A stretch of 64,000 nt of DNA. It comes from Bacillus sp. M6-12 (GTDB lineage Bacteria; Bacillota; Bacilli; Bacillales; DSM-1321). Under the pieces are notes generated by a model, which worked only from the letters and a program-made list of their open reading frames with translations, had not been told where the DNA came from and ran no database searches. The stretch lies in the NCBI RefSeq assembly GCF_002860285.1, contig NZ_PGVF01000027.1:62001-126000 (forward strand), in the 5' to 3' direction. This document shows, one piece after another, positions 53,948 through 62,942 of this stretch (position 1 is the stretch's first letter; every line of letters starts with the position of its first letter). The position numbers and the translations under genes are program-made.

Positions 53948-55601
53948 CCTTCATATCCTGTGCGAACTGGATTAGTGAAGACAAATTGTCCATTTTGATC
54001 TTCATTTCTCCTTCGGTTCGGGAATGGCCGACGACATCAATTAAATATTCCTCGATATTCCCTATATCCAGCTTTGTTAAAATATCGTCCAATTCGCCAA
54101 CCACTTTTTCAAATAAATTGATTTTTTCATATAAGAGCTTAAGGATATGCTCCTCGACCGTATCTCTAGTGGCAAAGTTATATATCATTACATCCTTCTC
54201 CTGCCCGAGCCGGTGAACACGGCCGATCCTTTGCTCGAGCCTCATTGGGTTCCAAGGCAAATCAAAATTGATGAGATGATTACAGAATTGGAGGTTGATA
54301 CCTTCACCGCCGGCTTCTGTCGCAATCAGTACCTGGATGTTGCCCTGAAACAGATCTTTCATCCAATCTTTTTTACCTCTTTTAAACCCGCCTCGAAAAG
54401 GCACGGATGTGATGCCATTTTGCTTTAAATACCACTGTAAATACGTTTGCGTGGCTCTGTATTCCGTGAAGATAATTACTTTATCATTGATCTTTTGAAT
54501 AAGCTCAAGCGTTTTCTCTGCTTTCGTGTTCCTCTCTACCGCGTTGACAAGGCTGATTAAATGCTGCAGCTTATCATCAAACTCCTGTGTAGGATTTTCT
54601 GCTTTTTCATACATGTTTTTTAATGTGAAAAACACAGCATCCCGGCTGCTGCAAGCTTCCCTTTGGAGCGTCATAGAAGAAAATCCTGCACCAACCGCAT
54701 CCTCCGAATAGGGCCGGTATGCAGAAACTGCATCATATAAAACCCGCTCAGAAGGAGAAAAATCAATAATTATGGTTTCCACATGCCGTTTCGTCCACTC
54801 TATGCCTGTATCTGCCCTGCGATTACGGATCATAACTGTATTGACCAGTTCCTTTAAATGTTTATCATCAATAACGTTCCGGCCTTTGCCTTTAAACTTT
54901 TCCGAAAATAGAGCAGCGTTTCCTAAATGTCCTGGCTTTAGCAGTGATACCAGATGAAAGATTTCATCGACTCTGTTTTGAATAGGTGTAGCTGTTAAAA
55001 GCAAGCAGAACTTCTTTTTCAGGCATTGGACAAATTCATAGTTTTTTGTTTTATTATTTTTTAGCTTGTGTGCTTCATCAATGATAACGAAATCATATTC
55101 CTGTTCGAATATTATGCTGCGGTGCGGCTCCCGTTTAGCTGTATCAATGGAAGACACGATTACATCATATGCTTCCCAGCCATAGCTTTTCTTCTGGGCA
55201 ACCGCGGGAATGAAAAACTTTGAATTCATTTCGAATGTCCACTGAGTTACAAGGGAGGCGGGCACAAGAATTAAGACTTTTTTTACTAGTCCTCGTATCA
55301 TATATTCTTTTAAAATCAAGCCTGCTTCAATGGTCTTTCCAAGGCCTACCTCATCGGCCAGGATCGCTTTGCCGTTCATATTTTCAACGACTTGTCTGGC
55401 TGCTTCCAGCTGGTGAGGCAGCGGCTTGAGCCCTGACAGGTATTTTGGTGCCTGAAGTCCTCCAAATTCAGGGATGACCAGCTGCTTTTCAACGTGGACA
55501 GCAAGTTTATAAAGTTCCCAATTGCCCCAGGGACCGTCATTTTCCACTTTACTTAAAAATCCGTCTCCCCAGGATGGGTCAGAATGGACTGATATTTTCA
55601 T
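53913..55601 (-). CDS. yqhH: SNF2-family helicase YqhH
   Basis: A 562-residue SWI2/SNF2-type ATPase of the RapA-like bacterial group. Motif I is LADEVGLGKTIEAGLILKEY, motif II is IIDEAHKLKN, motif III is LLLTATPIQNRVDEIF, and motifs V and VI are ATEAGGEGINLQFCNHLINF and QRIGRVHRLGQ. It probably translocates on DNA to remodel protein-DNA or transcription complexes. It starts with an ATG after AAAGGAGGA, upstream and divergent from the gcv operon, as in B. subtilis. Confidence 0.94.
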   Translation of the reverse strand: MKISVHSDPSWGDGFLSKVENDGPWGNWELYKLAVHVEKQLVIPEFGGLQAPKYLSGLKPLPHQLEAARQVVENMNGKAILADEVGLGKTIEAGLILKEYMIRGLVKKVLILVPASLVTQWTFEMNSKFFIPAVAQKKSYGWEAYDVIVSSIDTAKREPHRSIIFEQEYDFVIIDEAHKLKNNKTKNYEFVQCLKKKFCLLLTATPIQNRVDEIFHLVSLLKPGHLGNAALFSEKFKGKGRNVIDDKHLKELVNTVMIRNRRADTGIEWTKRHVETIIIDFSPSERVLYDAVSAYRPYSEDAVGAGFSSMTLQREACSSRDAVFFTLKNMYEKAENPTQEFDDKLQHLISLVNAVERNTKAEKTLELIQKINDKVIIFTEYRATQTYLQWYLKQNGITSVPFRGGFKRGKKDWMKDLFQGNIQVLIATEAGGEGINLQFCNHLINFDLPWNPMRLEQRIGRVHRLGQEKDVMIYNFATRDTVEEHILKLLYEKINLFEKVVGELDDILTKLDIGNIEEYLIDVVGHSRTEGEMKIKMDNLSSLIQFAQDMKVGEQRAATGNT

Positions 55602-55856
55602 AAAAAGATCCTCCTTTCCATAATTTCAAACGGTATTTTTTATTAAAGGCGTGTGAAAAACAATTCAAAACACGAACATTCTGCTGTTCAGAAGCATGTT
55701 TGTAAAGTTTTTAAGTAAAAAAATGATTGCAGGGAAAACCTTGTTAATGGTAGGATGATAGTAGATTTCAAAGTTTTCTAATTTGCATAATTAATTTCTA
55801 AAAACCGTATGTTGTTACTTAGTTTGTTATAGTATGGCCAATTTATAGCCAAATAT

Positions 55857-56290
55857 AAGCGAATGAAGGCAAGGGGAGAGACTGCGTAGAAGCAGCGCCG
55901 AAGGAGCAAGCCGTAATGGGCGAATCTCTCAGGCAAAAGAACTCTTGCTGGACGCAACTCTGGAGAGCGCCTATTTTATTAAACAGGCCACCAAAGGGGA
56001 AAGCCTTTTTCACTTGATAAGAAAGTAAAACTTTTTTATCAGGTACAGATGTCTAGCTCCAGCGCCCGGACCCGACGCACAGGACAAGGAACGCTTCGGC
56101 AGCGACTCATCGCACGAAACAAAGCGGCAGCTTTGTGAGGAGGTGCTAGTGCCGGCGTCGCCACAGGACGTGGGGATTTAAGCCGGCCTTGAGTGTTGGG
56201 CGTTTGTGCTTTTCATGAAAAAGGTAAACTTTCAGGTTTCAGGACAGAGACGTTGCCCAAATCCAAGGAGCATCTCTGTCTTTTTTTGCG
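55857..56290 (+). ncRNA. Tandem glycine riboswitch of gcvT, interrupted by a repeat
   Basis: Aptamer I (about 55857-55967) has the gcvT blocks GGGGAGAGACTGC, GCGCCGAAGGAGCAAGC, CTCTCAGGCAAAAGAACTC and GGACGCAACTCTGGAGAG. Aptamer II begins with GCCACCAAAGGGGAAAGCC and ends with GGTAAACTTTCAGG and CAGGACAGAGA; its variable hairpin (CCTTTTTCA against TGAAAAAGG) holds a 203-base insertion with dispersed repeat copy 3. A terminator follows (GACAGAGA against TCTCTGTC, seven T, 56243-56287). Glycine binding turns on the downstream glycine-cleavage operon. Confidence 0.93.
56019..56214. repeat. Dispersed repeat, full copy 3, inside the glycine riboswitch
   Basis: Blocks in order: AAGAAAGTA, GTACAGATGTCTAGCTCCAG, CGACGCACAGGACAAGGAAC, CGCACGAAACAAAGCGGCAG, GTGCCGGCGTCGCCACAGGA and GGGCGTTTGTGCTTTTC. 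Its ends lie in the loop closed by a perfect nine-base-pair stem of aptamer II. Confidence 0.88.
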
Positions 56291-56399
56291 TCTTTTTAGG
56301 GAAAAAGAGGGAGATGCGGACTCGGTGTTTCGTGTTGCACTTCAACAGGGAACAGTTCCATTTGAAAGCAGAAGCAAGATTTAAAGGAGGTACTTTCAT

Positions 56400-57506
56400 T
56401 TGTCAGATTTAAAAAGAACACCATTATTTGAGGTTTATAAAGAGTATGGTGCCAAAACAATTGATTTCGGCGGCTGGGAACTTCCTGTCCAGTTTTCAGG
56501 GATTAAGGAAGAGCATGATGCTGTTAGAACAAAGGCCGGTTTATTCGATGTTTCCCATATGGGAGAGATTGAAGTAAAAGGAGCTGAAAGCATCGCCTAC
56601 CTTCAACGGATGCTTACCAATGATATTCTTAAACTTGAAGCAGGCGGAGCTCAGTATACCGTTATGTGCTATGAAAATGGCGGCACGGTTGATGATCTGA
56701 TTGTTTACAAAAAGGGTGAAGGAGATTATCTGCTGGTTGTAAATGCGGCAAATATCGAAAAAGACTTCAATTGGCTCCGGGCAAATATTATCGAGAACGT
56801 AGAGCTTAATAATGTGTCTGAACAGTATGCCCAGCTTGCGCTTCAAGGCCCATCTGCACAAAAGGTGCTTCAGAAATTAACAAAAAATACTGACTTAAGT
56901 AAAATTGGCTTCTTTAAATTTAAGGAAAATGTTGATTTAAATGGAGTTTCTGCCCTTGTTTCACGAACAGGCTATACGGGAGAAGACGGTTTTGAGATTT
57001 ACTGCAGCAGTGAAGATGCCACTGAACTCTGGAAGAGAATCCTGGAAGCAGGCAAAGAGGATGGTGTCCAGCCGATTGGCCTGGGCGCACGAGATACATT
57101 GAGGTTTGAAGCGAATCTTGCTCTATATGGCCAAGAGCTTTCAGCTGACATAACTCCGATTGAAGCGGGCATTGGATTTGCAGTAAAAACGGATAAAATG
57201 GCCGATTTTTTTGGCAAGGCAATCCTTGCTGAGCAAAAAGAAAAAGGGGCTCCGCGAAAGCTCGTAGGCATTGAAATGATTGATCGCGGAATACCTCGTC
57301 ATGGCTATCCTGTATATGCAGGTGAGGAACTGATCGGTGAGGTTACAACAGGGACTCAATCTCCTACTCTAAAGAAAAATGTCGGCTTGGTCCTTTTAAG
57401 GAAGGAATTCAGTGAAATTGGCACTGAGGTCGAGGTGGAAATACGCTCAAAACGTGTAAAAGCAAAAGTGGCTGCAACGCCTTTTTATAAAAAACCAAGA
57501 AAATAA
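56400..57506 (+). CDS. gcvT: Glycine cleavage T protein (aminomethyltransferase)
   Basis: A 368-residue folate-dependent aminomethyltransferase that takes the methylene from the lipoyl H-protein to tetrahydrofolate, releasing ammonia. The folate and active-site regions are visible: [45 protein letters not shown] and [17 protein letters not shown]. The start is TTG eight bases after AAAGGAGGT. First gene of gcvT-gcvPA-gcvPB. The H protein gene is elsewhere, as in B. subtilis. Confidence 0.96.
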   Translation: MSDLKRTPLFEVYKEYGAKTIDFGGWELPVQFSGIKEEHDAVRTKAGLFDVSHMGEIEVKGAESIAYLQRMLTNDILKLEAGGAQYTVMCYENGGTVDDLIVYKKGEGDYLLVVNAANIEKDFNWLRANIIENVELNNVSEQYAQLALQGPSAQKVLQKLTKNTDLSKIGFFKFKENVDLNGVSALVSRTGYTGEDGFEIYCSSEDATELWKRILEAGKEDGVQPIGLGARDTLRFEANLALYGQELSADITPIEAGIGFAVKTDKMADFFGKAILAEQKEKGAPRKLVGIEMIDRGIPRHGYPVYAGEELIGEVTTGTQSPTLKKNVGLVLLRKEFSEIGTEVEVEIRSKRVKAKVAATPFYKKPRK

Positions 57507-57535
57507 AGGATAACAAGAGGGGAATGGGACGCCAG

Positions 57536-58882
57536 ATGAAACATCGCTATTTACCGATGACTGAACAGGACAGCAAGGAAATGCTAACAGCAATCGGTGT
57601 TAATGCTGTAGATGAACTGTTTAATGATATTCCTGAGAGTGTACGCTTTAAGGGCGAATATAAAATAAAGCCGGCTAAATCCGAAACAGCTTTAATGAAG
57701 GAAATGACTGGTCTTGCAGCAAAAAATGCTGATCTTAAGCAATATTCATCTTTCCTGGGAGCTGGGGTGTATGACCATTATGCACCAGTTATTGTAGATC
57801 ATGTAATTTCTCGTTCTGAATTTTATACAGCATACACACCATATCAGCCGGAAATTTCTCAGGGGGAGCTTCAGGCAATCTTTGAATTTCAGACAATGAT
57901 TTGCGAGCTTACCGGTATGGATGTCGCTAACTCCTCTATGTATGATGGCGGTACCGCACTTGCTGAGGCAGCCATGCTCAGCTCCGGACAAACGCGCCGT
58001 AAGAAAATCCTTGTTTCCGCAGCGGTGCATCCTGAGTCCCGCGATGTATTAAAGACATATGCAAAAGGCCAATACGTCGAAGTAGCGGAGATTCCTCATA
58101 AAGACGGGGTTACCGATCTTGCTGCTTTAACGGAAATGATTTCGGATGATATTGCAGGTGTAATTGTGCAATATCCAAACTTCTTTGGCCGCATTGAGCC
58201 GCTCAAGGAAATTGAAGAAGCCGTGCATGCCCATAAGGCGATGTTTATTGTTTCAAGCAACCCGCTTGCACTTGGTGCACTGACACCTCCTGGAAAATTG
58301 GGTGCTGATATTGTTGTCGGAGATGCCCAGCCTTTTGGAATTCCAGCAGCATTTGGGGGACCGCACTGCGGATATTTTGCAGTAACGAATAAGCTTGTAC
58401 GCAAGGTTCCCGGCCGATTGGTTGGACAGACGGTTGACGAAAATGGCAAGCGCGGCTTCGTTCTGACACTGCAAGCCCGTGAGCAGCATATCCGACGTGA
58501 TAAGGCAACGTCCAATATTTGTTCAAATCAAGCCTTAAATGCATTGGCAGCTTCCGTTGCAATGACTGCACTTGGTAAAAAGGGCACAAAACAAATGGCA
58601 GTGCAAAATATCCAGAAGGCCCATTATGCGAAGCAAGCCCTTAAAGGAAAGGGGATTGAAGTTGTTTTTGAAGGACCTTCTTTTAACGAGTTTGTTATCA
58701 AGCTAAATAAACCCTACAGGGAAGTTAATGAAAAGCTGTTCAAAAAGAATATCATTGGCGGGTATGATCTTGGCCGTTCTTATCCAGAGCTTGCGGACCA
58801 TATGCTGATTGCCGTAACAGAACTTAGAACAAAAGAAGAAATTGATGCATTAGCAACTGAATTGGGGGATGGCCATGAATAA
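57536..58882 (+). CDS. gcvPA: Glycine dehydrogenase (decarboxylating) subunit 1
   Basis: 448 residues from ATG 57536, giving [16 protein letters not shown] as in B. subtilis; the ATG at 57524 is too close to GGGG. This is the N-terminal half of the split P protein, with [40 protein letters not shown] and the [16 protein letters not shown] stretch. With subunit 2 it decarboxylates glycine onto the H-protein. It overlaps gcvPB by eight bases. Confidence 0.95.
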   Translation: MKHRYLPMTEQDSKEMLTAIGVNAVDELFNDIPESVRFKGEYKIKPAKSETALMKEMTGLAAKNADLKQYSSFLGAGVYDHYAPVIVDHVISRSEFYTAYTPYQPEISQGELQAIFEFQTMICELTGMDVANSSMYDGGTALAEAAMLSSGQTRRKKILVSAAVHPESRDVLKTYAKGQYVEVAEIPHKDGVTDLAALTEMISDDIAGVIVQYPNFFGRIEPLKEIEEAVHAHKAMFIVSSNPLALGALTPPGKLGADIVVGDAQPFGIPAAFGGPHCGYFAVTNKLVRKVPGRLVGQTVDENGKRGFVLTLQAREQHIRRDKATSNICSNQALNALAASVAMTALGKKGTKQMAVQNIQKAHYAKQALKGKGIEVVFEGPSFNEFVIKLNKPYREVNEKLFKKNIIGGYDLGRSYPELADHMLIAVTELRTKEEIDALATELGDGHE

Positions 58883-60338
58883 GCAAGATCAACCGTTAAT
58901 CTTTGAACAGACCACACCGGGCCGCATCGGATTCAGCCTGCCCGAGATGGATGTTGATACCCCTGCGCTGGAGGAGATTCTTCCATCTGATTATATTCGT
59001 TCAGAAGAAGCAGAACTGCCTGAGGTATCCGAACTTGATATCATGCGTCATTACACAGCCCTATCCAACCGTAACCATGGTGTTGATTCCGGCTTCTATC
59101 CGCTTGGATCATGTACGATGAAATATAATCCAAAGATCAACGAAAATGTTGCCCGTTTTAACGGATTTGCTCATATCCATCCGCTGCAGGACGAGTCAAC
59201 TGTTCAGGGAGCCCTTGAACTGATGTATGATTTGCAGGAACATCTGATAGAAATCACCGGCATGGATGAAGTGACGCTTCAACCGGCTGCTGGTGCCCAT
59301 GGGGAATGGACTGGATTGATGATGATTCGGGCCTTCCATGAAGCCAATGGGGATGCTGCGAGAACAAAAGTTATTGTTCCGGATTCAGCTCACGGAACCA
59401 ACCCTGCATCTGCAACGGTTGCAGGCTTAGAGACAATCACAGTTAAGTCGAATGAAAACGGCTTGGTTGACCTGGAGGATTTAAAGCGGGTCGTAGGAGC
59501 AGATACAGCAGCACTTATGTTGACAAACCCGAATACACTGGGGCTATTTGAAGAAAATATCCTGGAAATGGCGAAGATCGTCCATGAAGCAGGCGGAAAG
59601 CTTTATTATGACGGTGCGAACTTAAATGCTGTTCTATCAAAAGCACGTCCGGGTGACATGGGCTTTGATGTTGTGCATTTAAATCTTCATAAAACCTTTA
59701 CAGGCCCGCATGGCGGCGGCGGACCGGGTTCAGGTCCAGTCGGAGTGAAGGCTGATTTGATTCCATTCCTGCCAAAGCCGATTGTTACCAAGAAGGACGG
59801 AATATTCACCCTTGATTATGACAGGCCGCAATCAATCGGCAGAGTAAAGCCGTTTTATGGAAACTTTGGTATAAATGTCAGGGCCTATACGTATATCCGT
59901 TCAATGGGTCCGGATGGTCTAAAGGCAGTGACCGAGTATGCAGTAATGAACGCTAACTACATGATGAGAAAGCTTGCGCCGTACTATGACCTGCCATTTG
60001 ACAGGCACTGCAAGCATGAATTTGTACTAAGCGGTAAGCGCCAGAAAAAACTCGGCGTCCGTACACTGGATATTGCCAAGCGACTGCTGGACTTTGGCTA
60101 CCATCCGCCAACCATCTATTTCCCGTTAAACGTGGAAGAGTGTATAATGATTGAACCTACCGAGACTGAGTCGAAGGAAACGCTTGATGCATTCATTGAT
60201 GCAATGATCCAGATTGCGAAAGAAGCGGAAGAGAATCCTGAAATCGTTCAGGAGGCTCCGCATACAACCGTTATCAAACGCCTTGACGAAACACTTGCGG
60301 CAAGAAAACCGGTATTGCGCTACCAAAAAGAAAATTAA
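58875..60338 (+). CDS. gcvPB: Glycine dehydrogenase (decarboxylating) subunit 2
   Basis: 487 residues from ATG 58875 ([17 protein letters not shown]). It is the C-terminal half of the P protein. The PLP lysine is in [18 protein letters not shown] and the [15 protein letters not shown] phosphate loop is intact. GGGGGA lies upstream inside gcvPA. It ends the operon at a strong terminator. The split P protein is typical of Firmicutes. Confidence 0.95.
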   Translation: MNKQDQPLIFEQTTPGRIGFSLPEMDVDTPALEEILPSDYIRSEEAELPEVSELDIMRHYTALSNRNHGVDSGFYPLGSCTMKYNPKINENVARFNGFAHIHPLQDESTVQGALELMYDLQEHLIEITGMDEVTLQPAAGAHGEWTGLMMIRAFHEANGDAARTKVIVPDSAHGTNPASATVAGLETITVKSNENGLVDLEDLKRVVGADTAALMLTNPNTLGLFEENILEMAKIVHEAGGKLYYDGANLNAVLSKARPGDMGFDVVHLNLHKTFTGPHGGGGPGSGPVGVKADLIPFLPKPIVTKKDGIFTLDYDRPQSIGRVKPFYGNFGINVRAYTYIRSMGPDGLKAVTEYAVMNANYMMRKLAPYYDLPFDRHCKHEFVLSGKRQKKLGVRTLDIAKRLLDFGYHPPTIYFPLNVEECIMIEPTETESKETLDAFIDAMIQIAKEAEENPEIVQEAPHTTVIKRLDETLAARKPVLRYQKEN

Positions 60339-60346
60339 TCGTATGA

Positions 60347-60384
60347 AACAGGGCTGGCCGAAATTTGGGCCAGCCCTGTTTTTA
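60347..60384 (+). terminator. Terminator after gcvPB
   Basis: AACAGGGCTGGCC pairs perfectly with GGCCAGCCCTGTT, then TTT. Confidence 0.9.
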
Positions 60385-60634
60385 GCTTTGGAAATTATAA
60401 GAAGGTAAAAGATGTGGACAACTAAGTAGTGTTTCATTCTCTAGCTCTATCTAATAAAATGACAAAAAAGTGGGTTAAGAATCTAATTGATTTTCAATAA
60501 TAGATAAATTATGAATTAGCAACAAAATTAATAAAAAATAAAGCCTTTTTTTTGTTGATGAGCAACATTGATATTAGTAAATAATTTTTATAATATTAGA
60601 AATATACAGAAAATAATAAAAATGAGGTGAAACT
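60385..60634 (+). promoter_or_regulatory. AT-rich gap before the amidohydrolase with a possible operator
   Basis: No gene is seen. TGTTG-N5-CAACA (60553-60567) is an inverted repeat, and another CAACA lies 42 bases to the left at 60521. TTGATA followed 15 bases later by TATAAT could be a weak promoter. These may control the second catabolic locus. Confidence 0.35.
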
Positions 60635-61498
60635 TTGAAAGCAATCGATATGCATGTTCATCCAATGACACATGAAGCATTAGTGTCGGGGGGGGAGTAT
60701 TTTGATGCTGGAAAAAAATACTTCGGAAGAGAACATAAAGTAATTTCATATGATGAAACAGCTGAGATGTATCGAAAATTGGATATGATGGCTGTTCTCT
60801 TAGCAACTGATTTTAGGACGAATCAAGGGTTACCTCCTGTTAGTAATGATCATGTTGCCGAAGCTGTAAAAAACTACCCGGATGTCTTTTTAGGTTTTGG
60901 CAGTGTCGACCCATGGATGGGGAAAATCGCTGTTCAAGAAGTTGAAAGGGCTGTAAAAGAACTTGGTTTAATTGGAATAAAATTCCAGCAAGCTTGTCAA
61001 GCTTTTTACCCGAATGATAGGCGTTTCTACGAAATTTATGAAATGTGTCAATCGTTACAGATCCCTGTTCTATTTCATATGGGAACAACGGGGATAGGGG
61101 CCGGTACACCTGGGGGCATGGGAGTGCGACTAAAGTATACCCGTCCCATCTATATTGATGATGTAGCTGCTGATTTTCCAGAATTAAAGATTATTGGAGC
61201 ACATCCTGGCTGGCCATGGCATGAAGAATTATTGGCAATTGCTGTTCATAAGTCGAATGTATATATTGATTTATCCGGGTGGGCTCCTAAATACATCCCT
61301 CCTATCGTAATTCAATATGCTAATTCAGTATTGCAAGATAAGGTATTATTCGGCTCTGACTGGCCGATGCTGACTCCGGAGAGATGGATGAAAGAATTTG
61401 AAAGTCTGGACATTAAAGAAGAAGTAAAACCAAAAATATATCTTGAAAATGCCAAAAGGCTTTTTAATCTCTCTAGTAGAATAGAAGCATTAAAATAA
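60635..61498 (+). CDS. Amidohydrolase-family metal-dependent hydrolase
   Basis: A 287-residue amidohydrolase-2 (TIM-barrel) protein. The metal motif HxH is at the N-terminus (IDMHVHPMTHEA), with later ligands in VLFHMGTTGIGAG, IIGAHPGWPWHEELL and LFGSDWPMLTPERW. The family includes decarboxylases (ACMSD) and hydrolases or hydratases of aromatic-ring-derived acids. The start is TTG eight bases after GAGGTG. It heads a cluster with a PaaK-like ligase and HyuA, so catabolism of an aromatic or cyclic compound is likely. The reaction cannot be fixed. Confidence 0.85.
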   Translation: MKAIDMHVHPMTHEALVSGGEYFDAGKKYFGREHKVISYDETAEMYRKLDMMAVLLATDFRTNQGLPPVSNDHVAEAVKNYPDVFLGFGSVDPWMGKIAVQEVERAVKELGLIGIKFQQACQAFYPNDRRFYEIYEMCQSLQIPVLFHMGTTGIGAGTPGGMGVRLKYTRPIYIDDVAADFPELKIIGAHPGWPWHEELLAIAVHKSNVYIDLSGWAPKYIPPIVIQYANSVLQDKVLFGSDWPMLTPERWMKEFESLDIKEEVKPKIYLENAKRLFNLSSRIEALK

Positions 61499-61511
61499 TC
61501 AAGAAAGAAAA

Positions 61512-61525
61512 TGAAAGCGCTTTAA
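61512..61525 (+). promoter_or_regulatory. cre-like CcpA site before the PaaK-like gene
   Basis: TGAAAGCGCTTTAA contains a ten-base palindrome (AAAGCGCTTT) and fits the cre consensus at all but one fixed position. It is nearly identical to the site at 44603. Confidence 0.5.
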
Positions 61526-61548
61526 TTCAAGGGATAGGAGGTCGCATT

Positions 61549-62913
61549 TTGCTTTTGACAAAAGAATGCTGGAACCCAGAGATTGAAACTTTAAACTATG
61601 ACCAAATAAGAGAATTGCAGTTTAAAAACCTTAAAAAGCAATTATATTATTGCTTTGCAACTTCACCATTTTATAAAGATAAATTCAAAATGGCGGGTGC
61701 AGAGCCGGGCGACATTAAAACAATGGATGATTTCCGTAATTTACCCATATTCTATGGAAAAGAGGATGATAGAAAGAGTCAAGAAAAATCTCGTGAGCTA
61801 TTTGGACATCCCTTTGGATTACAGCTCTGCGCTGACCCTCAAAAGGTGGTGGCAGCGAATGCGACGTCCGGTACCACTGGTAATCCAACGTTTTATGCTT
61901 TTACCGAAAATGATATTAAAGTGCAAAATGAAGCATTTGCAAGAGGGTATTGGCGGGCTGGAATCCGACCCGGAGATCGGGTTCTTATGGCATCGGGACT
62001 GTCCATGTGGTTAGGAGGTACCTCCGTGATGCGAGGTTTACAGGGAATGGGTGCTTGTCCAATTCCTGTCGGGGCCGAAGCTGGTGCGGAGCGACTGTTA
62101 ACGTTTGCAAGCTTGTCATATCCCTCCGCAATGGTAGCGACACCATCAATTGCTACATACTTGATTGATAAGGCACCGTCCATAATTGGCAAAGAGGTTG
62201 GGGAATTAGGGATTAAACGCATCGTTGTCCTGGGTGAACCAGGTGCAAGCATTCCAGAAGTACGCCAGCGAATTGAAAGTGCCTGGAGGGCTAAACTTTA
62301 TGACGGCGCTTCTGGGATTTGGGGCCTTCATAGTGTGTCTTGCAGTAGTCCAGCATATGAGGGGCTCCATGCCTATTGTGAAGACAAGATTTTGTTGTGG
62401 GATATTGTGGACCCTGTAAGTAAGAAGCCATTGAAAATTGAAAATGGGGCAATAGGAGAACAAATTATCACGGCATTGGATTGGCAAGCATCACCAGCGT
62501 TAAGGTATGCGTTTGGAGATATCATTCAAATTTTTACAGAACCATGCCCACATTGCGGATTTTCATGGATTCGCTGGCGAATCATCGGCAGGACAGATGA
62601 TGTGTTAAATGTTAAAGGTGTAAAGCTTTATCCTGTGGCCTTAAAGGAAGTGCTGGAAACTTTCATTCCACGCATCTCGGGGGAATTCAGGATTGTTTTG
62701 AATGAAAAACCACCAAGAGTTACACCTCCCTTAAACGTGAAAATGGAGTATGGGCATCATGTTGATAAAAATCAATTATCAGCCTTGAAGAATGAGATAG
62801 AAGATGCTTGCGCACGCAAATTAAGTGTGCGGCCTGATATTTCACTAGTGCCACCTGGATCATTGCCAAAGGATCCATCTAAGAAAACGAAATATATTGA
62901 AAAGAACTATTAA
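61549..62913 (+). CDS. Phenylacetate-CoA ligase-like (PaaK family) AMP-forming enzyme
   Basis: A 454-residue ANL-superfamily enzyme of the PaaK branch. The ATP motif is ANATSGTTGNPTFYAF, followed by LYDGASGIWGLHSVSC, ALRYAFGDIIQIFTEPCPHC with a PaaK-type cysteine pair, and GRTDDVLNVKGVKLYP. It activates a carboxylic acid, probably aromatic, to the acyl-AMP and CoA thioester. The start is TTG seven bases after AGGAGGT. The substrate is not known; the context is a HyuA-type carboxylase and an amidohydrolase. Confidence 0.88.
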   Translation: MLLTKECWNPEIETLNYDQIRELQFKNLKKQLYYCFATSPFYKDKFKMAGAEPGDIKTMDDFRNLPIFYGKEDDRKSQEKSRELFGHPFGLQLCADPQKVVAANATSGTTGNPTFYAFTENDIKVQNEAFARGYWRAGIRPGDRVLMASGLSMWLGGTSVMRGLQGMGACPIPVGAEAGAERLLTFASLSYPSAMVATPSIATYLIDKAPSIIGKEVGELGIKRIVVLGEPGASIPEVRQRIESAWRAKLYDGASGIWGLHSVSCSSPAYEGLHAYCEDKILLWDIVDPVSKKPLKIENGAIGEQIITALDWQASPALRYAFGDIIQIFTEPCPHCGFSWIRWRIIGRTDDVLNVKGVKLYPVALKEVLETFIPRISGEFRIVLNEKPPRVTPPLNVKMEYGHHVDKNQLSALKNEIEDACARKLSVRPDISLVPPGSLPKDPSKKTKYIEKNY

Positions 62914-62942
62914 TATAAAAAAGAAAGGTGAGTGAAGCTAAC

